Below, one piece after another: positions 22,440 to 34,348 of a stretch of DNA of 64,000 bases. This DNA is from Anaeramoeba flamelloides. Lineage: Eukaryota > Metamonada > Anaeramoebidae. A model generated the notes under the pieces. That model did no database searches, had not been told where the DNA came from, and saw only the letters and a program-made list of their open reading frames with translations. The first letter of the stretch is position 1, and each line of letters begins with the position of its first letter. The stretch covers positions 315,001 through 379,000 of the forward strand of contig JANTQA010000019.1 in NCBI GenBank assembly GCA_027625915.1. The letters run 5' to 3'. Made by a program: the position numbers and the translations under genes.

Positions 22440-23245
22440 TAAAAACAATTGAACCAGTCAAAAATTTGTTTTCAATTATTAAATAATAAATATTAGTAAA
22501 TTTTTTTTGATCAATTATAAAATTTTAGGAAACAAATCTTATATTTTAGAAAAACCAAAGTAATTACCAATTAAAATTTTCAGAAATAATATTATTTTAT
22601 TGCCTTATGACCCTTTGGAATTGCTTTGGAACGCTAAAAAAATCAAAACTGAATTTTAATTGTAAACTTTACTAAAAATAAGATAATAATTTATGGAGAA
22701 ATATTCAAATAAATTAATTCAATAAGATATTTTTCATTGTTAGTGAAAGTGAATTTATCAAGATTAATCTTAATTCTATCCTTTTAAGCCTAATTGAATC
22801 AAATAATCTCCCAAAAAAAGATATTTTTTCAAAAGAGATTGATTTAAAATAATTTTTTACATTCAAAATAACAAAATTCTGAAGTATTATGATTTAACAT
22901 ACTATTTAAATGCTTTATTCCTAATCAAAAAAACCTTAATTTAAAACAATTATTCATCTTTGTTCTTCCTAAACAATCATTAACTTGATCCTGGAATGTA
23001 ATATAACAAAAAAAATAATTTTTTTTAGTAAATTGTCTAATTAAAATTCATTTTTGTATATTTTAAACGTTCCAAAGTAATCCAAAAGAGTAAAAGGCTA
23101 TGAAATAATATTATTTATGGAAATTTTAATTGAATGTGAATTTTTTTTTTCATAAAGATAAGACTTGCACATAAAATGATTTATTAATCAAAAATCATTC
23201 TGTCAATATTTACTATTTAAAAAACCATAACAAATTTTTTACTCA
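22440..23245. repeat. Fold-back (inverted-repeat) element
   Basis: The left arm, about 22440-22690, is the reverse complement of the right arm, about 23010-23245. The best-kept stretch is GCGTTCCAAAG (right side AACGTTCCAAAG) followed by AAATAATATTATTT in both. The spacer is about 320 bp and AT-rich. Non-coding. Confidence 0.7.
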
Positions 23246-24329
23246 CCCTATTTGTTATTAATGACCCAATTTTTTTTTCATAATGATTATAAAAAATGAC
23301 CTGTTTTACAATTTATTTATCGATAATTTTTTACAAATTGCAAATTTTTTGAATTCAGTGGATTTTTTTATATTTGTTTATTTGTGATCACATTTAAAAG
23401 TAGTATAATTTTTTTTTTATTATTATTCCTTTTCCAAACTAAAAAATAGAAACTCAAGATAATAATATTCTTCTAATTAATAAATCATATTTAAAACAAA
23501 AAAAAGTAATATTTTTCTCATTTTTTTAAGATCAAGATTTAACCAATAACAATTCTAGAAAACTAAAAATTTATTAATTTTTTGTTTCTCTGAAACTTAT
23601 TTCATTTTTAATATGTTCCACCAAATTGTCAGAAATAATTTGTCTAAATAATTTCTGAATGAAATATATAATTTTTTAAAAAAATTGAATTTTTTAGTGT
23701 CTAATCGACATCTTGTGAAAAATTCAAGAAAGATATTTTGAAACTTTAAATTCTAAATATTGAATGTTCCACTTTCTAATTTCTGGCTAAATGTAAATTT
23801 TTAGTAAAAGTTGATTTTTTTACTAATAGAATGATCATTTTTAATTAATGGGATTCAAAAAAGTACTATTTAATAAATCAAATTTCAGAGACATTCGAAC
23901 AACCCAGAAAGGATATTAGTTACCTTTATTATCTATAAATTTCAATTTTAGACTTCTTTATGGTAGAAGTTAAGCCTGGTATTTAAAAGAAATTGAGTTT
24001 CTTTTCTAGAATTATTAAGTATATGTAAAATAATCACACCTAAGTTTCAAAAAAACCAGTAATAAAAAAAAAAAATTCTAGAGAATAACTTACAATCTTA
24101 TTTTTTTTTTAAACAATCATCAAAAGAAAAAATTATTGTCTTTATATACCAGAATTCTGCCTTAAAAACATTTTTTTTTCTACTTCATTTTTTGATTTCT
24201 TAGTTCTGTGTGATAAAAAGTATATAGACTGAAACAATCTAGGAAAAAAGTAAAATACCATTTATAATTAGTAATTCTATGGTAAACAAGAACTTAAATC
24301 TATTAAAAGTATAAATAAAAAAAACTCAA

Positions 24330-24560
24330 AGAATAATTCATTATATTATTAACAACCGAACCCTCAAAGTTGATTCTAAATCTAATTGATTATCGAAATT
24401 TGATGAAGGAGATCTCTAAATATTCAATTTTTTCAAGAAATTTATAATAACTGAATAACCAAACAAAAAACATTTACCAAGGTCCGTTTTAGTAAAACTG
24501 TTATGAAGTTGAATTCTTAATTTGGGATTGATTATTTTTTTTTTCTTATTTCAATAGTTA
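24330..24560. repeat. Diverged relative of the 16661-17078 miniature transposon
   Basis: Shared interior stretches include ATTATATTATTAACAACC (ATTATATTATTTTCAATC in the other), TGATTATCGAAATT and TAAATATTCAATTTTTT, in the same order and spacing. The terminal repeats are no longer clear. Confidence 0.5.
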
Positions 24561-24804
24561 TTTCTTTTTATTTTCTATGATTTTCGAATTAACAATCATT
24601 TTGAGTTTTTTTACCTATTTTCCTTATTTTCCTAAAGTGTAATCTCAAAAAGATGTTAGAGAATCAGACCTCTCAAGAAACAGGGACTTTTTCACAAAAT
24701 AAAAACTAAACAATGATTTTTTCAAGTCAAAGCAGAATTTTTTATTTATTTTTTTCGGATTTAACTACAATCATTTTTTTAAGAATTGACTTTTAAAAAC
24801 AAAA

Positions 24805-27800
24805 ATGGAAGATTTAATTAAAAGAGTAGAACACATCCAAGAAATGACTGGAGACAACAAAATTTTTCCTGACGAAAATGAGGAAACGGAGACTGGGTTT
24901 GATCGTGTTCGAAGAGAAATTAGATCACAAATTCATTCTGTTAAAGAAGTAAATTCTTATCGATCCAATATCTTTTTTTTTATGACCAAGATTATCAAAG
25001 TTTCACTTATTCCAAAGAAACAAACAAACAAACGAATCACAAATTTTGTTTATCTTTCAAAAAAACAAGAAAAAAAAAAAGAAAAAGATCTTTTGGTGAA
25101 AAACAAAAATTTCTGTTTTTTTTTACCTCTTCACAAAATTTTTCATCGTTTATCAATCAGTTACTGCGAAACTAAAAAACTTCTCAAACAAACCATTACA
25201 ATTTTATCACCAAATACTCCAAGTCTATTTGGCTTGATAATTCATTTCAAAAACACAAAAATTTGAGTAGTTTAAAAAAAGTGTCATACTGGTATTTGAG
25301 TTCGAAATGGTAAAAATTTTCACTGCATTTTCAATTTCCTTTTTCAAATAGTGACAAAACTACAACCTACTTCTTTGAGAACTCAATTTAGGAAAGAAAA
25401 ATATGAAAAAGGAAGTAAATTTCTGTCCATATATAATTCAAATACCAGCAAAAAAAAGTTTCCAAAACCAGCCTTGAAAATTGCTTGACTGAAGTTTGTT
25501 AATTGTTTTTGAGATACTTTGGAAAACTTTTTATTCACAATTTTTTTACAATGGCGATATTAAGGGTGTACGTTCCAAACAAATTCTTCATATGTACATT
25601 ACAAAATTTTAGTCCTTTTGTATTGGTTAAGGTTCAGATAATCCTTTGTCTGTAGATTAAAATTAATAATTTTAGCAAAAAGGAATGTTTTTTAGGGTTT
25701 TATTTGATTTTTATTTTTTATTCCACTTGAAAATCTCACTTACTCAAGTCCTTGAAAATACACACAAGAAGATATTACTACTAATAGTTTTTCACTTAGG
25801 CCAGTTATTATTGTTTTTGTCCTAATAACCCTGTAAAAGTTAATAATTTTCTCATAAATCAATACCACACTTAATTAATACTTTTACGATAAATAGTTAT
25901 TTATAATAGAACAAAAAATACAAACCTAAAAAAACTACATTTTTAATAGAATAATTATTTTAATCTTGTGGATAAAAGATGGTAAGAGTCTTAAGGGACT
26001 ATTCTCAATTAAAAATTTTTTACCTAAGTTGAATAGAGATTGCGAAAAAATTTTTCCAATTACTTAGATTTGAAAAACCCTGTTTATTTTCATATTAAAC
26101 ATATTTCTAGATAAGGAGTCCTTATTTAGAAATTGGTAAAAACAAAAATAATAGAGACTAAATCCTTAACCAAAATAAAAGAGTGATTTTTGGAATGTAT
26201 CTTACTTATTCATTTGGAATAAATCTCCTAAAAATCCAGCACTCGTTAATCAGTTCTCAAAATAATGGCCTAAATTGTTAAAAAATCAAAACAATATCAG
26301 CAGATTTATTCTGAAAACTCATATTTTTATTTCATTTTAAAGTACACATTGATAAGATTTTTTAGTGAAAAGAAAAATTAAAATTCTACCAATTTATTTC
26401 AAATAATTGATTCAATATTTTTAAAGAGAAATTTTCACTTTTCTAATTTGAATTTTCAATCATATAAAAACACTTTATACAACACTTTAAATAATTACTC
26501 TTGATATTTTTATTTAAATAAATTATTCCAAATTTTTATTAACTTTTAGCTTAAATTTTTCTATCCAGAAATGAAAAGCTTATACAAATACAACAACATT
26601 TGGTAAACAATATCAAATATAACAAGTGATGTAGATCTGAAAAATATAGCATCATTTTTTATATTTTTTCTAATATTTTTTCTTGAGAAAAATAACATTA
26701 TTATTTCTTAAATGATCATCTGAAGAAAAATACTGAAAGATTTCCGAACCCTAATAGAAAAAAAAAAATAACTTTTTTTTTTATTTTAAAAAAAGATTTT
26801 AATTCCTAATTCCGAAATTGTTTAAAAAATTTTACTTTCTAAAGAATTAAGAACCCCATTTCGAGATCAAAATCCCTTGGTTATTAAAATATAGTGTTAT
26901 TTTTTTTTTTTTTATTGAAGAAGTGTAAATTACACTCTGGATACCCTTTTACTTAAATTCCCTTTCAGAAATTTAAGCGTAAAATCATAGATTTCACGAT
27001 TATTATTTAATGAAAATAGTTTCAAACTGTTTGTTTTAAATTAATTCATCAAGATTTTTTTTTTTTTTAATTTGTTATGAAATATTAATCTATCTTTTTC
27101 ATAGGAAGGATAGACCCATAAAAAACGATCAATAATTTCACTAATAAAATATAGTGTTATTGGTATGGTTTGGAAGTCTTGCAAAATTTTCTTCAGTGTG
27201 ATCATTTAAGAAATAATAATGACATTTTTTTGATTTTTTAACAATTCAGGTTATTATTTTGATAATGTGAGGTTATCAAAAGATCATTTTAGTCGAAAAA
27301 ATTTCTTAAATAATTTTATAAATGAAAATACCCGATTTGGAAAAACCTTTCTAGACTATTTTTCTGAATTTTTGGAGAGGTTAAATATATTTTTCTAATT
27401 TAGATCCTAAATTTTTGGAAAGTGAAATTCAATCATTTTTTCCCAAATTTTTCTCTTTACTATTTTTTTTCTTTTAAAATTGAAAAAAAATATCCTTTTC
27501 ATACTTTATATTCGTTTATAAGCCAATCAAATTTCTATAATTCAATTCAAAAAGCAAAATTTCCATTAAAAAAATAGAAAAAAAATCTACATTAAAAAGA
27601 AAAAAATATTGAAAATTTGTTTATTGAAAATTTTTTTGTACAATTTTTCACCACTCATTGATCTATTGGTGCTTAAATGAAAGTATGTAGTAAGGATTAT
27701 AAATCAAGACATGCAATGGATACTTGATCTTAATTAAAAAAAATTAAAAACAATGATAAAGAAACTTTTTGATCTAAAATCTTAGATTTATTTATTTTTT

Positions 27801-30800
27801 TTAGACACAGTTTAATCTAAAAAAACTTAAAATTTATCCAATTTTAAATAAAATACATGCACTTAAATGCAATTTTGAGGCAAACTTGTGATTTAATTGA
27901 ATAATTATTTCAAAAGATCAAAAGTAAAATAAGAAAAAAATTACCCTATTACAAATTATAATAATATTTCTCAAAAAAAAATTCAAATATTAATCTTTCA
28001 AATCAGTTTTATTATTAGCTATTATCCACATAATTAATGATTGTTGAGAAATATCACAATTCCTTTAATTTAAAAATAATAATCAAAAAAAAAAACCCTT
28101 TTAATAAAATTACAATTATTTAAACTTGGAAAAAAAGAATGTTCACCAATCTATCCATTACCATTTCTTTCTTGAAAAGCTTGTTTTATTTTTTTTTAAC
28201 GTTAATTTTCAATCTGAATCTTAAAAATTCTTTCAGGTTTCTTGAAAATCATCTTTTCTTTTTTTAATATAAATTTCCAATAGGTACCTTATAAATTCTT
28301 CAGGTTTGTGTGATTTCTGTGATTTCTGTGATTTCTGCGATTTGTGTATTTTGTGTGATTTATGTAATTTCTGTGATTTGTTTGATTTTTATGATTTCTA
28401 TAATTTGAGATAATTTTACTCAGAAACCTGAAATTTTTGTAAAAAAAAGACAATTAAAAAATAATTTCTAATAATAAAAGAAATTATAAGTTTGTGAGAA
28501 AATTCATTTGCGAAAATAATTGCAAAATTATCACAGTTCTAGGTTTTCGAGTAAACTTTTTTAATAAATTATTGGTATTCTGCCTAAATAATTAAATTGT
28601 TAACTAATTTTGAAATTAACAAAAAAAAAATAATAATATCATATTTAGATAAATCTTTCTAATATTTTTACATTTACTTTAAATTTCTGTAATTTATTGT
28701 ATCCTATAAAATAAAAAATACAAGAAGATTTGAATTCTAAAAATAAATAACCAACAATCAATTTCTTATGATTTTATAAAAAATAAAAATCCACATTACA
28801 ATAAATTATCCTTATTTTCTACCTTTCTCAAAATCAAAAATTTTTTATAAAAAACAAAAACATTTTAGGAGATTCACGAAAGAGATCAAATGAGAAAAAA
28901 AAAATCTGATTCAAATCGAGCAAATATAGCAAAAATTAATTATAGTATTCGAAAAAAACTCTCAAAAATTCGGGATGATTCTGAAAGATTAGATGAATTA
29001 AAAGAAACAGAATATGAAGATTCACAAAAATATTCAAGAAAGGAAAGAAAGCAAAGAAAAAAAAATCCTGACTGGGCGGAGCAACAAGATAACGAGTTAG
29101 AAGAACTTCAAGAAAAACGTGACGAGTTTATTAATTCTATCCTCAATGATTTAGAAGAGGTTGATAAAAGATTCAGTATAACCTTTGAGCCCAAGCAACT
29201 AAGAAGAGAAGCAATCAATTTACAAGAAACAAAAAAAAACATCGAAATAGACCTCAATAAGAAACTTGATGGAGAAGATGAAAATGAAGAAATTGGTGAA
29301 AGGATGAAACAAATTAGATTAAATAAGGAAGAAATTGATCAAGATTTATCTGAAATTGGTGAAGGGGCCATGGAATTAAAGGAGATGGCTATACAAATGG
29401 GTGAAGTAAATTTTTTCTTTTTAAAAATTTTATAAAAATGTGTACTCTGTGTTTGTTTAGTGTTACTCAAAGATTTAAATGTGTTACACAAGTTACTTAA
29501 ATGGGTCAAATAGTTTTAACAACACTTTTTAAAAGTTTTAGACTGCACTTTTTTTCAAACAATTGTATTGAAATTAATTATTATTTTTTTTTTTTTAAAG
29601 CATCTGTCAAAGTAAAAAAAAAAGTTTAAATTTTTTTATTGATGAAAGAAGTGTAAATTACGTTCTAAATATCATTTTACTTAAATTTCCTCAAAGATAA
29701 TTTTAGCATAAAATCCTAGATTTCACGATTATTCAAGGGAAAAACTACCCAAATTTTTTTATGTTTAAAAAGAAAAAGCAAAAAATTGAAAAGAAAAAAG
29801 GAAAAAAGAAAAAAAAAATTGAAATTTAAAAAGGGTTTATAAGAAAAAATTGGTAAAAAATTATCAAAAAAATTCCAATGCTATCTTTAATTAAGGACTA
29901 CCAAAATCACAGCCATAATACTTTTGGTTGATTTAATAATTTGATAATTGATCATGAATGTTAACTTGATTATTTCGTTGTTTAATTTTTATGTAATTTC
30001 TTTTTTTTTTTGATCTGATTTGCTTTAAACCTTTGGTCATTTTTATCCTTTGCTTTTTTGTTTTTATTTTCAAGTTACTCATACTTTCGTGTTTAAGTTT
30101 CACAGTATTAGCAAGTAACCACTTGATCTTTTTCCCTTTGTAAATCTTCTTCCTATCAAAGTAAAATTCAACCAACAAGGAAAAAATGTTTAAAAATTTA
30201 AAATTTTCTTTTTCATAAATTAATTATTAGTAAATTTAAAGAAAATTATCATAAAATTAGATTTTAAAAGATCAATAAAACTGGATTTAAAAATAAAAAT
30301 AAATCGATAAACTTTTTAATAGTAGCAGCACTAAGAAATTATCAAAAAATAGTGTTTAATACACGAATAATCCCTAATAAAAAGCCAAAAAATCAATTTT
30401 TTTTTCGTTTTTTTGAACTATTTTAAAGTTATTATGAAATAAATACAATGGTGTTAATTCAGCCTGATTGATATTTAACTTCATTTGGTCTTTTCAATTT
30501 CTGGATAGATCCAATGACAAAAGTTTATCTATTTATTTTTATTTTTTAATCCAGTTTTATTGATCTTTTAAAATCTAATTTTATGATAATTTTCTTTAAA
30601 TTTACTAATAATTAATTTGAGAAAAAGAAAAATTTTGTATTTTTATCGTTTTTCCCTTGCTAGTTGAATTTCACTTTATATTGGAAGAAGATTTACAAAG
30701 GGAAAAAGATCAAGTGGTTACTTGCTAATACTGAAATATTGAAACAAAAATGTATGGGTAACTTGAAAATAGAAATAAAAAAGCAAAGGATAAAAATGAC

Positions 30801-32228
30801 CAAAGGTTTAAAGCAAACGAGATCAAAATAAAAAAGAAATTACATAAAAATTAAACAACGATCCCCAAGTGAACATTCATGATCAATTCTCAAATTATTA
30901 AATCAACCAAAAGTATTATGGCTGTGATGTTGGGTGTCCTTAATTAAAGATAGCATTGGCTTTTTTTTTTTTGATTTTTTACCAAATGATTCTTCTAAAC
31001 CCTTTTTAAATTTCTTTTCTTTTTTTTTTCCTTTTTTCTTTTTTCCTTTTTCCTTTTCAATTTTTTGTTTTTGCTTTTTGAACATAAAAATTTTTGGGTG
31101 TGTCTTTCCCTTGAACAATCTTAAAATATAGGATTTTATGCTTAAATTACACCTGAGGAAATTTTAAGTAAAAGGACATTTAGAATGTAATTTACACTTC
31201 TTCAGTAAAAATAAAATAAAAATGAATTTTTTAAGGCCCGATTCTTGAATATTGACACTTAATTTTAATTTTATTTATTCTTTGTTGAACTTATCCAAAA
31301 AGTTCTTTACTATAATTTTTATGTAAAATTTGTTTTTTTTGAATTCCAAATTGAGTGCTATATCTGTATTCTCAAGATTACTCAATTTTTTTGTAAATAA
31401 ATTTCAGGGAAATTCCCACTTTTGCATTGTTAAATAAGATTAATCTATAATTTACGCGTGACTCTTCCATTGTATTTTTTGTATAAAAAGAACAAAACTC
31501 ATTTTTTAATGAATTTTAAAATATTTTATTATGATTTTTCATCGAGTTTAAGAAGTCATCTTGTTGAGTTTTTAAAAATTTGAAGTGGTTTTATTAATAT
31601 TTTTTATATTGTTCTTTTCAAAAGTCTTTTTTGTATTGAGATAACTTTTGTCAAACTGTTTGACAGACTTATTTATTATCCATTTTATTTATTCTTCAAT
31701 TTTTTCTCTTTCTGTTAGTTTTATACAAAATTTTTTATATTAGTAAAAAAATTTTTTATTTTAAATTTTAGTTTCTTAAATTTCATTTAAATTTTTGGGA
31801 GTTGACATAACTTGCAAAAAATTGCAAAATGCGAAAATTTGCATGTTATGCTTCCAGCCAAATTTTTTGTAAAATAAGTTTTATTTTTTTTTTTTTTTTT
31901 TTGAGTACTTTTAAAATATCAAAAAAAATGCTTTAAACTTAAAAATTTTTCAACTAATAACTTTTTTATTTTTACAAAATATATTCTTTATTTTAAAAAT
32001 CCCCTTTATAATGGGATTAACAAATAGACTCTTGATACCCATAATGAAATGTTAGTCACTATTGAAGATAAAATGGAAAATGTCCAAGAACATTTAGATA
32101 ATGTCAATCGGAAATTAAAAAAGGCAGTTGACAGTGTGAGAAGTGGTGATAAATTTTGTATTGATTTTGTTCTAATATTAATTCTTCTTGGAATTATAGC
32201 CTATATTTCAAAATTGATATTTAACTAA
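24805..32228 (+). CDS. Qc-SNARE of the SYP7 type, three exons
   Basis: Exons 24805-24948, 28869-29405 and 32028-32228, all phase 0, give 293 residues. The N-terminal helix DLIKRVEHIQEM resembles plant SYP71. A long charged coiled-coil region follows. The SNARE motif runs about 205-262 and crosses the second splice: EGAMELKEMAIQMGE, then TLDTHNEMLVTIEDKMENVQ. The C-terminal anchor KFCIDFVLILILLGIIAYI (about 269-287) is very like SYP71 'FCIDIILLCVILGIAYYI'. SYP7 proteins act in ER and endomembrane fusion. The residue at the SNARE zero layer, by alignment with syntaxin-6 LDEQ and SYP71 LDKQ, is His232 in LDTHNEML instead of Gln. Introns are 3.9 and 2.6 kb and loaded with repeats. The apparent ORF continuing to 25266 is intron read-through. 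Confidence 0.87.
25280..25490 (-). repeat. Partial copy of the interior of the 690-bp element
   Basis: GTAAAAATTTTCACTGCATT, TTTCCTTTTTCAAATAG and TAATTCAAATACC occur in the same order as at 52080-52235. Termini are missing. It lies in SNARE intron 1. Confidence 0.55.
25990..26180. repeat. TTAA-flanked miniature element, copy 2
   Basis: It opens TTAAGGGACTATTCTCAATT and closes GAGACTAAATCCTTAA; the ends are inverted repeats starting at TTAA. The interior TTTTTTACCTAAGTTGAATAG and AATTACTTAGATTTGAAAA match 1433-1618 and the split copy at 51762-52618. It lies in SNARE intron 1. Confidence 0.75.
26690..27235. repeat. Short fold-back repeat with a fragment of the long-arm element inside
   Basis: ACATTATTATTTCTTAAATG (near 26693) and its complement near 27207-27228 bracket about 500 bp. 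Inside, 26915-27005 carries GAAGTGTAAATTACACTC and TAGATTTCACGATTATT, the terminal sequence of the element at 29638-31206. Two ATATAGTGTTATT direct repeats (26891 and 27150) also flank this inner piece. Confidence 0.5.
28310..28412 (+). repeat. Degenerate 9-bp tandem repeat
   Basis: About eleven units of TGATTTCTG, some with one or two changes (TGATTTGTT, TGATTTATG). It lies in SNARE intron 1, some 450 bp before exon 2. Confidence 0.85.
29638..31206. mobile_element. 1.57-kb fold-back element with about 670-bp arms
   Basis: Outer ends GAAGTGTAAATTACGTTC (left) and GAATGTAATTTACACTTC (right) are inverted. Homology continues inward for about 670 bp on each side (left arm about 29638-30315, right arm about 30536-31206), leaving a loop of about 220 bp. 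Matching inner landmarks include AAGTAACCACTTGATCTTTT with AAAAGATCAAGTGGTTACTT. Differences between arms are scattered. No transposase is visible; short ORFs in the arms are A/T-tract artefacts. It occupies most of SNARE intron 2. A solo arm lies at 36470-36992 and a truncated end at 26915-27005. Confidence 0.82.
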
Positions 32229-34348
32229 TAAAGGTTAATACAAATACAAGAGTTGTGGGTGACAAAACAGTGACTTAAATTATTTTTTTGTTATATTTTG
32301 TTATGTGTTGTTTTATTTTATATTGATTTGAGTGATAAATAAAATAAATAAAAAAATAAATTATGAAAATTTTATATTCTATTTAATATTAATGTAATTT
32401 CTCAAAAAATACTATTTTTTTTTTTTGTTTTTTAAATTTAAAAATATTTTTCAAATTTTACAAAACTTTTATTTAATGAATAAATGGCATTTTTGTAAAA
32501 TTAAAAATTAATTTAAATAAAATACAATAAAGTTTTGTTATTTCAGGTGATTAAAAATTCTTTTAATAAAATTTTTTTTTTGATATTTAATTGTAATAAT
32601 TTAACAGTTAAATACAGAAGGTGCTGTAAAAGATATATATGTATATTTTTTTTTTAATGATTCATTTTGAATATAGTAAACTGATTTTAGTGTTAAATTA
32701 ATAAAAAAAAATCTGGAATAAAATTACTTTCTTTTGCTACAAAAAAAAAAAAAAAAATATTGGACAAAAGACAGACAATATTAAAAAATGATCTCCCGGT
32801 TTCTCAAATTAACTCAACTTTATATAGTGATTTTTATCCTAATCATAATTTTGAAAGTATCATAATCCATATGGTAATTGCTCTTTAAATAATTGAAAAT
32901 GATAATTAGAATACAAAACGTAAAGCAACTTTCCAAAGAAATTTGTTGAAATAAAGAATAAAATAAATAAAAAAAAAAAAATTCGATAAAAGTATATTTT
33001 CATAGATTTCTTATCTTCACCTTCTAAATTTGTATGAATCCTTACAATCTAAGCATAAAATCCATGTCTCTTACTATGTATTATTATTTTACAATACATT
33101 TTGTGACAAATTTGTTTTCAAAATTCTTTTTTCAAATATTTTTATCAAACGAAACCAAAATAAAGAGTACTTTTGTAAGGTAAAATAAAGGGAGTTGAAT
33201 TCTCTGAATCAAAAAAACAGTTCCAAAAAATTTAACATAAAAATGGAATGAAAAATTTAGAAAAAAATTCAATCAGAATTCAGAATTATTTTTAGTTCTC
33301 AATTTTAATGGAAAATAAATAATTATAAAATCAAACGAATTTGTCAAATAAACCCTTATTCTCTCAAGGAATTAAAAAAATCTCTGATTTTCTGAACTAA
33401 AACTAGAATTAGATTCTTTAAATGAAAAATAGGATTTTTAAATTCAGTTTAGAAATTCCTTCGTTATAAAGTGTAATTTGTTTCTCAAAAATTTTACAAA
33501 CCTAAAGTAATTTGATGAAGAATTACCAACAAAACTAATTTAAGAAGTAAACTTATTAAATGTTACAGATAAGATCAAGAAATAAATGATTTGTATTTAT
33601 TTTTTATTGATCAATCTTTTCATTTTTTTGAATTCCATTTTTTTAGTGATATAAAAATATATTCGACTAGGATATATTTATCCCTCCTATTTATTGAAAT
33701 ATCAATATATTTTGTGAAAGAAATGATTTTGAATAATTCAGTTTCACATAAATGATGAAACTTAAAATTTGAAAAATGTACTTACCCCCTTAACCACATT
33801 TTTTTTTTTAATATTTTCGTTTGCGTATGTCTATTCTTTGGAAATAATTTTTTGTTGTTTTTATTCGAATTCTAAATTAGGAATTTTTTTGTCTACATTC
33901 TCCCTATAAAAAAATCCTTTTGAAATTTGAATGTCTTATAACTCAACACTCTTAAGACCCTCTTGTGTAGAAGTGTAGATCTTAAATTGGAATGAAAGAA
34001 AGAAAGAATAATGTTTTATGCTTTTTTAAATCTTGTAAAATTGAATTTAAATATCATTAACTTTATTAGTTGGTTGTAATTGATTGACTTTATTCAAAAA
34101 CCTTGAATAAATTCACAATTACACTCCAAAAAATCTTCTGACTTTTACAGAGAATATCACTTTTACAATACATTTGCCCTTTAAAAGTGATGGAGCGTAT
34201 TAATAAGGGTTGTAAACTGTCGTCAAGAGTATGAAATTTTGAAAAGGTTGACAGACTGATAAAAATCATGAGATTTTTTGTTGTGTAATGTGAGAAGAAA
34301 GAACATTTTTTCCCAATTAGTTAATATTTTCAACAATTATTTTTTCTT
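32229..34348. other. Intergenic region between SNARE and UGGT
   Basis: 2.1 kb, with no gene, clear repeat or RNA gene recognised. It is AT-rich with poly-A and poly-T runs. It must hold the SNARE 3' end and the UGGT promoter, but no motif is distinctive. Confidence 0.5.

Larger units (their letters stand above)
21378..24804. other. Intergenic region between the unknown gene and the SNARE gene
   Basis: No gene is seen. It contains copy 2 of the 550-bp repeat (about 21710-22250), a fold-back element (about 22440-23245) and a diverged relative (about 24330-24560) of the 16661-17078 element. The Phe-rich open stretch near 21713-21973 is a translated poly-T tract. Confidence 0.6.

Noticed and set aside
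24949-25266. C-terminal extension of the SNARE first exon
   Set aside because: It follows a GTAAAT donor; exon 2 at 28869 continues the family sequence in phase.
30903-31131. Overlapping Lys-rich and Phe-rich ORFs
   Set aside because: They lie in an arm of the fold-back element and reflect purine/pyrimidine tracts.
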